From NCBI GenBank assembly GCA_022661535.1, contig JAKULF010000012.1:62001-126000 (forward strand): a stretch of 64,000 nucleotides of DNA. Reading direction: 5' to 3'. A program made the translations under genes and the position numbers. Shown in pieces: positions 25,011 through 36,470 of the stretch (within the stretch, counting starts at the first letter, position 1; each line of letters begins with the position of its first letter). This DNA is from Eutypa lata (lineage: Eukaryota; Ascomycota; Sordariomycetes; Xylariales; Diatrypaceae). The notes under the pieces are model-generated. The model saw nothing but the letters and a program-made list of their open reading frames with translations. It searched no databases and was not told where the DNA came from.

Positions 25011-25877
25011 ATGGAGGCACCTACCAAGTCTCTCCAGGATCACTTCAAGAGCTTCGACCCTTCCTCACAAGGAGGCGGATGGAACACCTGCTGGGAGGAA
25101 GACTGGACGCCTTGGGATCGTGGTGGGCATAGCCGGGCCCTGTACGATCTTCTAAAGGAGCATCCGGGCCTATTTAATAGTCCTACAGAGAGCAGCAACG
25201 AGAGAAAAACAGCCCTCGTTCCGGGCTGCGGAAGAGGTCACGACGTTCTACTACTCAGCTCACTCGGCTATAATGTCTACGGTTTAGACTACTCCCCGAA
25301 GGCTATCGAGGAGGCTAAGGGGAATGCCGAAAAAGCGACGACTGAGGGCCTTTATGATCCGCAAAGTGACAAGTGTGGGCCAGTCACTTGGCTGTCGGGC
25401 GACTTTTTCATGGACAGTTGGCTAAAGGAGGCTGATATTGGTGGGAAGTTCGACTTGATCTTTGACTATACGGTAATATACTCCCGAATTAAGTGCCTGA
25501 TCCATATTTATTTATTCTAACTGAATCGATAGTTCCTCTGTGCATTACATCCCGTACAAAGGCCACGGTGGGCTGAGCGCATGAGAAACCTCCTGGCGCC
25601 AAATGGGCGGCTAGTCTGTCTTGAGTTCCCATCAAGAAACCCCACGGAGCCTGGCCCACCTTGGGCTTTGCCGCCACACACGTATGTGACTTATCTATCA
25701 CAACCCGGGGCTTCCGTCGAGACGGACGAGTTCGGTGGTGTCATCAATGGCGACATTGCTCAGCAAGCAAGCGGTCTAGTGCGCATAGCTCATTTCAAGC
25801 CCCATAGAACCTTCGCTGCAGGGATGAAAGACGGCGCTGTCCAAGATTGGATATCCGTCTGGAAACATAATGATTAA
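25011..25877 (+). CDS. SAM-dependent thiol/thiopurine methyltransferase family (TPMT-like)
   Basis: Two exons (25011-25472 and 25533-25877) are joined by a 60-nt intron with a CTAAC branch site, giving 268 residues. GGWNTCWEEDWTPWDRG near residue 30 and the SAM-binding motif ALVPGCGRGHDVLLLSSLG with GLDYS (about residues 68-100) are those of the TPMT superfamily, which in fungi and plants includes thiol and halide/thiol methyltransferases. FDLIFDYT joins FLCALHP across the intron, confirming the splice. The ATG at 25011 was chosen because upstream in-frame starts are not ATG. It probably methylates small thiols or halides; the substrate cannot be read from sequence. Confidence 0.9.
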
Positions 25878-27357
25878 AACATACAGAAGCCCAGTACAAC
25901 ATGATATTTATGACTTTATGATAATATATTCTTTTACGTATACAGATCGCTACAAATGCCGAATGCTAGAAGCTAGCTGTTACCCCTTTGTCGGCAGGCA
26001 TTGTTGCGTAAATTTATAACCAAACATACACATTCCATGTAGGGTCGAGCATCTAAAACCATATTGAGATATGTTGTTCGAGGCACCATGACCAACAAGT
26101 TCAGCTTCGTATAGTGTTCTAATCTACATAACCCGTCCACTGATAGAGGAGACTGTAACCGCCCATGGGCACATGGTTTGCATACTAACCTGATGGTAGA
26201 TTGTTGCAAGTGGACTGGTGATCTAGATCTGGGAAACGATGTAGTTAAATATATTGATATGTGGGTATATATCTTCAACTCCACGGTGTCAATACTAGGT
26301 ATCCTAAGAGTTCAGCAAACCATCTCATGTATAACCCTCGCCCGGGGGAAGAAGAAAATCTTACCTGCTAGTATACTCTTAGCTTAACGAGTGATTAAGT
26401 CTCACCACATCAGACAATACACTAAGTCAGTCTTCGGCTTTAGTAGGCGCAAGATCAAATATCATGAGCTTAGGTGGGATTATTGGAGTATCCATGCACA
26501 CAGCCCATTTAGTATATCAGACAAAGGGGTTGCGGTGTCAAATGATAATGGGTTTTAGGAAATTGTTCGATAAATTCCTAAGAACCTCGCTATATCTTGT
26601 CCTACTCACCCACCACTTCCCTGACTTTAGAATCCCCGAATATCAGCAGGCTTGGTTTCAGTAGGCTTCTTACTTACTTTTCACATTGTGCTTGCCTAAT
26701 AACATCGAGACTACAAAGCCATGTAGTGATTTACCTCCACAACAGTTCTTCATGATCTTCTCCGATCTGTCAAGGCTTTATTTCTTTCAACGGATTAGTA
26801 TTAGTTTACCCTAAAGGGCTAATCGACATATACAAAGAAAGGTAGCATATTTAGGATAACGTAAAAAAACCCTCCCATTTAATTATTAATGATACGGTCA
26901 TATAGGATGATCACTCTATGATCTCTACTTTGAGATTTGCTATATGTTTCCTCCTTATTATTACATTAAGTACTAGGGTGTCCACACAGCCCCCTGATAG
27001 AATACAGCTAGCATTAGTTATTCCATTGCGGGTTGACAGTAGACAGGGCACCTTGTTTTCGTTTCCTCCGCCCCCTTATTCTTTAACTCCCCCCCAAAAT
27101 ATCAATTAACTTTAACATCCAATGACGCAGATAATCCCCTCCATATTGCCTTGGTGAATTTATCCCATATAGCTGGAATATATGCCTCACCCCACTGGTC
27201 AGGCGATGGACGGGGTACTCTGTCATTTCCTAAGGGATATGCAAATGGGGTCTCAAAAAGGCGACCATGACGATGCCCTGGGTTCATCTAATCATGCGTG
27301 AGCCGAGATAGTCCTTAATTTATCCTATTAAGTCCCGCTCCCATTGACGCCAGGCTT
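25878..27357. other. Intergenic, about 1.5 kb, no gene supported
   Basis: It holds the methyltransferase 3' flank and AT-rich sequence. A 63-codon frame at 26918-27109 begins with a hydrophobic, signal-peptide-like stretch (FAICFLLIITLSTRV), but composition and lack of context make it weak. Confidence 0.5.
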
Positions 27358-28684
27358 TTAAGCACTTTCGAGTTGCAGCTTGGGGCTAAGGGAGACCTCA
27401 TCGGAGCTATGTGTCGGTCGAATAGCGGTAACCGTATTCAACACGGAAGTCTTCTTTTTCCGCCGCATACGCATAAGAAAGATGAGCAAGGCCGCAAGAG
27501 GTCCGAGTACTACCACAGTAGCAACCGCCACAATGGTAGTAGTACTGGTCATTGTACTTATGGGGACAGCCTCGGATACGTAATTAGGAGAGGAGGCAGC
27601 AACGTTAATCGCTGTAACACTTTTATTGCCCGAGGCCGTCGGCTGGACTGCCACGCCCAAGCCGCTTGTCGCCAACTGCAGCGGGAAGACGTCGTGCCAG
27701 ACGGTAGCAGCGTCCTGTACGGCTTCGCTCGCTACCCACGTGGGCCACGTGTACCATTCTTGGAGGTCTTGGGCCGTGAACGGCGGATCCCATGTCAGCC
27801 AAATTTCGGTCAGCCCGGTCAGGAGGCTCATACAGCGACGCCCTGAATTATTGCTATCCCATCCGGGAGAGGAGGTAGCGCACGTCCACGAGCCCGGAGG
27901 ACAGCACCTGCAGCGTTCGGAGTTAGTCCCCTTTCTATTTAGATAACTTGGTGATGATTTGGGAGCTTCTAGACCCCTTCCCGTGGATATGAAGCCCCAT
28001 TGGAAACGAAATACACTGCTGGGACACGCCATATATGAGTAGTAAGTAACTCGGGGGATTGGTTACCAGATCTGAGGATACGTGTATCCCTCGTGCGTGA
28101 TGGATGTCGTACACGCCGTAGTCCAGTCGGAGATACACATGGAGCCGGGGTAGGCGAGTGTACTGTCGAAAGTAATATCCTCATTATCGTAGTGTGTGAT
28201 GCGCTTGGTAGGTTTAAAGTCAAGTGTGTTGAATATGTCGAAGTATCCTTCAGGAAAGCAGCGAGATATATGTGCGATTACCGACCCACCAAATAAAGGC
28301 ATCGTGTGCACCGCTTCACACTGCTGGCCTGCAAGGGGATGCCCGCCGTGTTCCTGTATCGTCTGATAGACATACTGGCTAAGGTATTTGCAGTATACTG
28401 CAAAGTCCGATATTAGCTATTCTTGTTTATGAGTTTCTGAGCGAGGCAAAATTATCTAGGGGCTCGTTTCCCCCGAACATTGATCAAGTAAAATAAATAT
28501 ACGCAACTGTTCTAGCGGGAAGATAGGATGAAGATGGGTGTTTCTTACCGGACAGTTCGCACGCTTCTGGACCAGGACTAGGCGTGAAGGGTGTAGTTTG
28601 TGGTGGTAGAGTTAGAGCTGGTGATGGCGTCGTAGTTGGCTCATCTGTGAAGTTGTATACTGTTGTTATGGTTATGGTGGTCAT
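27358..28684 (-). CDS. Single-pass membrane protein with Cys-rich ectodomain, hypothetical
   Basis: Three exons (28549-28684, 28067-28397, 27358-28018) keep frame for 375 residues. The N-terminus is Thr/Pro-rich (TTTPSPALTLPPQTTPFTPS) without an obvious signal peptide. The middle has a Cys-rich region with CFPEGY, YPGSMCISDWTTACT and CCPPGSWTC, a layout common in fungal cell-surface proteins of unknown function. A strongly hydrophobic segment IVAVATVVVLGPLAALLIFL followed by MRMRRKKK near residue 330 is a transmembrane helix with a basic cytoplasmic stop-transfer. The tail is about 35 residues. The third-exon acceptor is a CAGCAG tandem, so one residue may vary. It could be a wall sensor, but no WSC domain is seen. 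Confidence 0.8.
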
Positions 28685-29891
28685 CTTAGTGGATGGATAC
28701 CGGAAGCTTCCTCCTCGTATGTAAATCAGAAGGAGTAAGAGACTGAGATGGTAAAGGGGAAGATCGTGTTTCTAGGTTTACCGGGTACTTGCTTCATTAT
28801 GTATGTACTTGGTTCGTCTAACATGCCCACAATTTCGGTCTCGCCTGACCTTTACGTATCCAGATACGCTTCCCGATCGTGTTACATAGGAGTGCTCGTG
28901 GCTTGTAGGTTATAGCGATACAGCAAATTTGGTGTGGTGTCTCCGAGCTGCTTGAGACGTCACACCCGTGTAATTACATATCAAAGATATGACCAGATAT
29001 TTTTTCCCCATCTCCTTTGCTTAAAATTAATGTGTTATGTATACGAAATGGAGACAATATTCTAGTTCATAAACAAGTTAAAAGCAGTAGGCATTGAGAG
29101 TTTACCTACAGTGTGCCGATAGTATAGTACTATCCTATTCCTGTGTATGTTGCCATCTATTTATACCTAGCTTCAGCCCCCCCCTCCCTATCCCGTTGGT
29201 GGCTGTTCCATGGTTGCAGACACCTCTGCTATAGTTTCCGAATATTTCTGTTGGTTGATATATTTGGGTAGGAGGCTGTTTGGCGTGGCTACTTCGCCCT
29301 TAGCAAAGGTTACCATCTACTAATTGCGATTCAACCAACGTCTCTACTGTTTATAAACCGCGATTACGCTATTGCTATTTACATAGCATCACATGGAATA
29401 ATAAGTAAGGGACGCCTGGAATTCCTTAGATCTGTGTATTGATAGATATCAAACAAGGCTTCAATGTTGACATTTGATGCTTATACCAGTCAAAATTAAT
29501 GGTGGCACCTACCTAAGTTAACTACATGTACCTCCCTTGATTCGGACCCGATGGGTCCACGGCTGCAGGTGGGGCAGCGGAAGGTCGGACTAACCTTCTA
29601 ACCGAAGTAGAGCCTAAACCTAAAGCATCTTAACTAAGGGGCATTAACAATGCAAAGGGTCGTGGACGTTGATAAGTGACGTTACTTACATACCTAGGTA
29701 GCTAAGTTTAAACTACAAGCCTGGTCTGTCTGCCTGTCTTTGACCGCCTCCTCAGCAAAGCTCCTTTGGTGATGCGCCCCGCCCTTGAGCTTTCGCGCAA
29801 CTCATTTCAACCTGCGATTTAATACTTACCTTATCTACATATCGTCCTACTTCTTACACTAGTGAACACACATACATTTACTGGTCCAAAA
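28685..29891. promoter_or_regulatory. Divergent intergenic region, about 1.2 kb
   Basis: It holds the promoters of the membrane-protein gene (minus strand) and YKT6 (plus strand). Short TACCTA-type repeats occur near 29,510 and 29,690. No specific factor site was recognised. Confidence 0.45.
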
Positions 29892-30571
29892 ATGAAGCTG
29901 TATCATATCGGAGTGTTCGACAACACCCAGCAGCCGGCCGTCCAGCTCTGTGGCGAATATGAACTCAGCGAGTTCTCCCGCTTCACCCGGGGCGAATACT
30001 CCAAATTCATGCTTATGTTCAGTAAAACCATAGCCGAGCGAACAAAGCCTGGCCAGCGCCAGAGTATTGAAGAGCAAGGTATTAATTGTTATTTACTTAG
30101 TGATAGTATCAGCCCACCTCTGATTACGACCAACCCTCTCTGACATGTGATGCGACATTAGGATACGTCTTCCACTGCTACGCGCGATCCGAGGGCCTCG
30201 CTGGCGTCGTCATAAGCAAAGATTACCCACCTCTAGCCGCCCACGCCGTCCTCTCCAAGGTACTCGACAACTTCCTCAGCGAGCACCCGAGATGGAAGCC
30301 GGGCCAGGCAGCCCAGGACAACCAGATCAGCTTTCCCGCCCTGAAGGAGCACCTAGACACATGCCAAGATCCGAGCCAGGCGAACAGCATCATGAAGATC
30401 CAGCAGGAACTGGACGAGACCAAGATCGTGCTGCACAAGACCATCGAGAGCGTGTTGCAGCGGGGAGAGAAGATCGATGACTTGGTAGCTAAGAGCTCCG
30501 ATCTGAGCACACAAAGCAAGGCATTCTATACGAGCGCCAAGAAGCAAAACTCGTGTTGTACTGTCATGTAG
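29892..30571 (+). CDS. YKT6: v-SNARE YKT6
   Basis: Two exons (29892-30078, 30162-30571) give 198 residues, the family's usual length. The N-terminal longin domain starts MKLYHIGVF; YVFHCYARSEGLAGVVIS continues it after the intron. The C-terminal SNARE motif covers about residues 135-190 (IMKIQQELDETKIVLHKTIE, then RGEKIDDLVAKS) with the zero-layer Arg of R-SNAREs. It ends SCCTVM, a CAAX box with the neighbouring palmitoylatable Cys that lets YKT6 cycle on and off membranes. It acts in ER-Golgi, vacuolar and autophagic fusion. The start was chosen from the family-conserved M-x-[LI]-Y beginning. Confidence 0.97.
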
Positions 30572-31855
30572 GCTGGGAAGGAAGAGAGCGGGCGTCGGAA
30601 GGGTTTGACCCTTCTCCTCACCCTTGGGAGCTGCATTGCCATAATACAGGTCTCGTAGTTGCACATTTGACATAGTCGATACTGGCCTTGACATCAAACT
30701 TGAAACTGGCTGTTCATACAAGGAGTTGAGGTGCTGTGTTTGTATGCTTTAGCGTGTAATGAATTGATTGGATTTTCTACAAACTCAAGTGGCTTGGTGA
30801 ACAATAACATATATACCCTTAGGACTCGTTAGGAATTATAGGCGCTAGTGAATGTGGTAGTCGAATATCAGGATCGCAATGGTATCTGTTCTCAACCTAC
30901 ATCTTCCATAACTTTCTCCCCTCCCGCCACGTACCTACTATTAACCAGACAAGAAAATAGGAAATAGGGGTCAAAGAGAACCTAAGGCGTGTGTCAAGGA
31001 GGTTAAGGAAACAATTTTTTTGTGTGGATGATTTATCAGCACGTGGAACCGCGGCTTAAAGTGTTGCCTCAACGGGATACCTATGTTACCTCTGGGGTAT
31101 ATCTAAGAATGTATGATATGCTCCTAATCGATTTGACAACCCTGCGAGTATGTATACACTATGATCTATCTCTAGAGACCGGCCTGAAGGTCTCGCATTC
31201 TTCATAGCACGCATATAAACAGGAGAACTGTTCTGTCGTTTCTGGTGAATATAAACTTACTAGCAAGTACATCGTCTAGTACGTCGTGGCTGAAGTTATA
31301 GTTCAAATCAAATGATGAACATAATCTTGCTGTAGCAATTTGATATTATCTCGAAGATGCTTTTACATACGTCTAGGTGACTTAAATAGGAATAATCATC
31401 GAACAATTGAAGATTAGACAGAAGCAATTGGTTGTGCACAATCACAGCAAGTTCTTGAATCTAAACTTTTAATAACAATTCACCACCCCTATGGTTGTCC
31501 CAAATCTACCTCCCAACCTTGCACATTATCCTTGAAAACCTGTCGGTTCTCATATGGTACCGCCAGTAGCTGTAAAACTAGATACAGTGACTAGTTATAC
31601 ACAAGGCTATTCGCCATATAACGGAAAATATATGGAGATAGTGATGCGGTAGATGGAGAGTATCTGCTGTGTTCGCTGCGCCAAAAGACTTTTTCCTATC
31701 CCGGTGCCATGCTTTTTTATTTTTATTTACCGTCCCTCATACATTATTTCATGGGTATTCGTTGGTGGCCATATAAAGGCCCATGTCTAAGTTAGCGACA
31801 ATAGCGGCAACATGGTAAACACGAGCTAGTAACAACTCATTGTACTAGAGCCCAT
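30572..31855. other. Intergenic between convergent YKT6 and homocitrate synthase, about 1.3 kb
   Basis: It holds the 3' regions of both genes. Only short, unconvincing frames are present, and no RNA gene was recognised. Confidence 0.5.
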
Positions 31856-33671
31856 CTAGCTCGCTTCCTCCAGACGCTCGTGCTCGAGATGGAAAGACCT
31901 GATTATCGAATCAGTGTCATCGATGGCAAGGGGACGAATATCCGCCATAGCCTTGATCTTGCTTGTTCTATATCGTAACGTTAGTTGAATCTCTTGAGAC
32001 GGGCGTGGAAACTGGGGATACGTACAAGAGCTTGACTTGCTCATCAGTCATCTTCAAACCAAGTTGTTCGACACGGCTCTTGATAGCGTTCCATCCCGTA
32101 AGCCTTGACGTGAAGTGCACGTATCGGCTCATGCCGAAATCTGCTGGGTTGATAATCTCATAAGTGGAAGGGTTGGCCAATATTGCCTGTAGTTGGGATA
32201 TGATCAGTATATGTCCTTGTAAAATGACTCAATAGACGTTTACCTTAGCATGTATACCCGCCTTGTGAGTAAATGCGCACACGCCAGTAACGGGGTTATT
32301 GAACGGCACGTTGATGTTGACAGCCTCTGCAACGAAATCCTCGATCTAGACAATATGAGCTTCCCGACCCAGAGCATATATCCATGGTTGTACTGACCTC
32401 CTTGAGCTTGGACAGCTTATACTTGCCAGTCACATAGTCGTGGCTACCGACGATCATGCGGGCCATAAGGCCTCCCAGGGGCTTTAAAAGTTAGAGCTTG
32501 GCTGTTATAATGGTCGAGATACGAGGCCGAACTTACAGTAATGCCGTTCCGCTCACCAATGCCAATAACCGAGGTATCAACATCTGACACTTGTTAGTAT
32601 GGAACCGCAGAAACATTCGGGCAGCATAACGTACGTGTTGCCCCAGCTTCCAGAGCCACGTAAGCATTGGCGATAGCACAGCCGGTGTCGTTGTGGAAAT
32701 GCGTCTCGATATCACACTTGACGACTCCCCGTAGAGTCCGGATGAGATCATAGACTTGTCTTGGGCTGGCACAGCCGACGGTATCCGCCACTCCAACGCG
32801 GTCGACTCCGACGTCATTGACAGCTCTGTAGAGGGACAGCAGATCCACGAGGTTGGAACGGAACGAGTCTTCGGAAGAGAATCGTACTTCGAGGCCTTGG
32901 GATTTGACGTAGTTGATGACTTCGATAGCGGAGGCTGTGATCTGGGTCATGTCCTTTCCGTGAGAGAATTCACGGAGTAGGCTGGATGTGCCAATAACCA
33001 GATCTAAACCGTCTACGCCCGTCTTGACAGCTAACTTGGCATCTTCCATATGGCATCTCACATCTGTAGATTCGGTAATGAGAAAGTGCTCGTGGTATAT
33101 GTAGTAGAAAAATACTAACGGGTCAAAATCTTGGCCTTTGGGAAAACTGTTAGCTTGTGCTTGTGACGTGGATGTGTAGGCATTAGACATACCTTCAGAC
33201 CAAGCTTGCAGATAGCCTCACAGTCAGCTCTCGACTGTTCACTGGCGGCCGGAGATGTCAATTCGATGTAATCAACGCCAAAATCGTCGAGCATGCGAGC
33301 ACTATAGAGGAGTGAGTATTCGACACTAGCGGGCGGGGAGTGGAGAGGTAGTACATCTTGATTTTGGTTTCTAGATGGGCGGTTAGATTTGGTTGACTTG
33401 ACATTGTATAACGGGGATTGGAACTTGCCGGTATCGAAGAATGCATTGGCAAACTGTTCGCCCTCTCGTAGGGTGGACTCAATTATCTAATATGGTCAGC
33501 GCGTCCTTGATCGCAGTCTTGGTAAAGATTCTTAATCCGGACCTTGAATCTTCCAACGTTGGAAAGAAAATCCGGCACAGGTTGGTAAGGATTTGAGCTC
33601 TGCGATGGACGTGTGCCATTTGTGCCATTGGTGCCATTAAGGCCATTCGTGTTCTCTGTTACAGCAGCCAT
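31856..33671 (-). CDS. LYS20: Homocitrate synthase (lysine biosynthesis)
   Basis: Eleven exons keep frame to 420 residues: 33543-33671, 33429-33486, 33355-33370, 33193-33301, 33120-33135, 32635-33063, 32537-32583, 32398-32481, 32244-32345, 32026-32186, 31856-31967. It condenses acetyl-CoA with 2-oxoglutarate, the first step of the alpha-aminoadipate pathway. [17 protein letters not shown] holds the catalytic Arg/Glu of the DRE-TIM metallolyase fold, [12 protein letters not shown] the metal-binding His pair, and [11 protein letters not shown] the C-terminal motif. Exons 3 and 5 are 16-nt microexons, and the intron before exon 3 uses a GC donor (GCAAGT). The N-terminus has an NGTNGTNGT repeat and no clear targeting peptide. 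LYS20 versus LYS21 cannot be distinguished. Confidence 0.96.
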
Positions 33672-35070
33672 GATGTCTTCGGATTCGGGTTGCTCAATAG
33701 GTATTTTATTGTCCCGAGGGAAGAAAAAGTAAGAGTAAAATAAAACTTTATGTCGTGCCCGTTGCTTGTGCTTTGCTTTGCTGTGCTGTGTGACGTGAGT
33801 CGGGTTCTATATGTGGGAGAAGGGAAAGATTTTGTGCGGGGCTTCGTAGCCAATTAACCACAGGCCGTAGTTCGGTGACTCACCTTGTTTCCACTCTACT
33901 ACCTAAGAAATTCTAACTTTTTTATATTGAGGTAGAGGATTAATTCTATTCTCGGGGATCCGGCCGATCAAGTTGGAACCCCGCAATATAGAATCTACCT
34001 AGAATCTATATACATAATTACAAAGTACCCAGCTAGGTACCCCTAAAGGACTGTTGTTGCTAGTGTTTACATAAGGTGCTGCACCGGACCAGCCAGATTT
34101 TGAGAAAATCTTTTTTTCCCAATTCAGAATTATATCGTAGTTGGATTGAAAAATTTCATCAGGTACCCCTCCAATTGGATATCCATAATGCAGGTGGCTC
34201 ATGTGGACAGGGAAGTCAATCTGCAGGTTCAAAGTCGTTTTGATGACACCCCGCAATCCGGAATCGGCGCCCCGCAGCCTTTGCGAGATCGCTACGTCAT
34301 ACGGATCTAGTCATCCAGTCTGCAGTGTATGTATGGCAATAGGGTAAATATGAAAGAAAGCACTATAATAAGTACATACCCAAATACCTGCCATGGATGT
34401 AAATATCTAGTTGTATTCGATTCCCAAGCTAACGATTAAACAAATTAGATATAGCAAATAATGTCGTAGATGATTCATGGGATAGTTGGTATTGCCACCG
34501 GAGAAAGCTAACATCCAATTAACATCCAATTAGGGACCTCGGGTAATAATTACTAGATGTACGTTAGTATTTTCTTAGTGGGGTTATACAAGTAAAGTTT
34601 CAGTCATTTCTTGGAAACGGTAACAGTATGTTATACAGAAATACATTACGGAGTATGCACCTGGCTACCTTACATACATAATCTATGTGCGTGTGTGTGT
34701 GTGTACACTTGCATGTAACTTCAATGTTGGTAAACATCACGCATGAAGCACCTGATCGCTTAGGTAAAGGTAGGCGGTATTTTAATAGTAGACTCGCGGT
34801 AGCTCGGCACTCGGGATACTCACTTTGGGTGCGGCATCCAATGCGGTAGTGGGCCGGGGGTATAGTAGACTAACCTTATACGTACAAATATGATTCTAGA
34901 ATTTCTTTTCTCGCGCAAAAAGGCGAGTCATCCACCGAAGTCGCATCGCAACCAAGCCTCAAGGGTGTGTGTGGTATAGCACGCGATATACTCGCAATTG
35001 AAATTGGAGTCATCGTTAAGAAGAACTTCACTGGTCTGTACGTACACTGCCGTCGCCGCTACCGACGCAG
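33672..35070. promoter_or_regulatory. Divergent intergenic region, about 1.4 kb
   Basis: It holds the promoters of homocitrate synthase (minus) and the IMO32-like gene (plus). A GT dinucleotide repeat lies at about 34689-34704. Two same-orientation copies of ACCCCGCAAT occur near 33,978 and 34,247. Confidence 0.5.
33999..34253 (-). pseudogene. Possible gene fragment of unknown origin
   Basis: An open stretch on the minus strand reads like protein (LQIDFPVHMSHLHYGYPIGG, then DEIFQSNYDIILNWEKKIF) but has no good start codon and matches nothing I recognise. The two ACCCCGCAAT copies lie near its ends. It may be a relic of an inserted sequence or chance. Confidence 0.2.
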
Positions 35071-36307
35071 ATGATGGTGACACGCCCGCGCATTGCGTCG
35101 TCTAGTATTGCGACGAACGCGCTGTCTTTCTCCATCCGTTCTCGTCCCTTCTCGTTGAGCCACACGGTACCTCTGGCATTCGACCACCACGAGCCCCCCA
35201 AGTCCGACCGTCACCGCCAAGATGCGCCCATAATCTTCATGCACGGCCTGTTTGGCTCTAAGAAGAACAACCGTACGGTCTCTAGGTAAGAGAAGGAAGG
35301 CCGTGTTCTGTACATGGAACTATGCGATATGTTCCAATACGGCTGACCACATGCATCGCAGGGTTCTGGCCCGAGACCTCCAGCGCCATGTCTACGCTCT
35401 AGTGAGACGATCGCCGCCGCCGTACTCGTTCCGTTCCTCCTTTCTCTGACCACTCGGCTTTACCAGGATCTGCGAAACCACGGAGACTCCCCCCATGCGT
35501 CGAGGCACGACTACCCCGCTATGTCCGAAGACGTTGCTGCGTTCCTTAGCCACCATGGCTTGAAGAACTCGACCCTTATCGGTCACTCGATGTGAGTGCG
35601 AACTCTAGGCATACCTGGATAGGGGCGATCCGTACGAACCTCATAACGCAAATAGGGGGGCCAAGACGGCCATGACGCTCGCTCTGAGCAAGCCCGAGAT
35701 TGTCGACGACATAGTCTCAGTGGACAACGCACCAGTCGACGCCACGCTCAACAGCACCTTTGCCAAATACATCCAGGGAATGAGGAAGATAGAGGAAGCT
35801 GGTGTGACTAGCCAAGGCGAGGCCGATAAGATTCTTCGAGAGTTTGAACCGGTTAGTGCGGGAACCCCAGTTCATGTCTTCTAGACGCTAACGATGAGCA
35901 CCAGGAACTTCCAATACGTCAATTCCTCCTCGGGAATCTATACCAACCCGAAGACAGCAAGACGCGAAAGTTCCGCGTCCCTCTTGGGGTTCTAGCTAAG
36001 TCTCTCGACAACCTGGGCGATTTCCCATACAAGGATCCCAACCAAGTGCGATTCGAGAAGCCGGCTCTCTTTGTTCGGGGCACACATAGTAAATATGTTC
36101 CCGATGAAGTGATCCCCCTGATTGGTCAATTTTTCCCTCGTTTCTCGCTGGTAGACATCGAGGCTGGACACTGGCTTATATCGGAGAAGCCTGATGAATT
36201 TCTACAAGGTGAGGCGTTTTGTCAAGGCGAGAACTGCGGATACTGAGGACTAGAACTAACATTGTTGTCTCATAGCTGTAATAGAGTTCTTAACGCCAAA
36301 GGAATAA
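35071..36307 (+). CDS. IMO32: Mitochondrial alpha/beta hydrolase, IMO32/ABHD11-like
   Basis: Six exons (35071-35285, 35362-35401, 35467-35591, 35656-35851, 35905-36208, 36276-36307) give 303 residues. A Ser/Arg-rich, acid-poor N-terminus (about 30 residues) fits a mitochondrial presequence. The hydrolase core has FMHGLFGSKKNNR (oxyanion region), ALDLRNHGDSPH, the nucleophile GHSMGAKTA, VDNAPVD and the catalytic GHW near the end. These are the landmarks of yeast Imo32 and mammalian ABHD11; the related yeast enzyme Eat1 makes ethyl acetate. The substrate here is inferred only as a small ester or thioester. Two adjacent ATGs (35071, 35074) are possible starts. It converges with the Rab gene, 163 bp away. 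Confidence 0.93.
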
Positions 36308-36470
36308 ACCCAACAGACTGGATTTAGTGGCCAAAATATATATGTATAGTGGGTATCGTGACAAGGGACTATCTATAAGGGGCTCTTGAGAAGCCATAAT
36401 AAGACTAGCTACTACCATACATGAATGAGGCTGCCGAGCATAGCCTGACTATAACAAGCCATGTTGATTC

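Noticed and set aside
26918..27109. 63-residue frame with a signal-peptide-like start
   Set aside because: Short, low-complexity Pro-rich end, no neighbours or conserved Cys pattern; kept only as a note in the intergenic entry.
27373..27846. 157-codon plus-strand frame
   Set aside because: It is antisense to the third exon of the membrane-protein gene, whose three-exon model closes in frame.
29862..29891. Upstream extension of YKT6
   Set aside because: The upstream in-frame codon is GTG and the extra residues are not in the family; MKLYH is the normal start.
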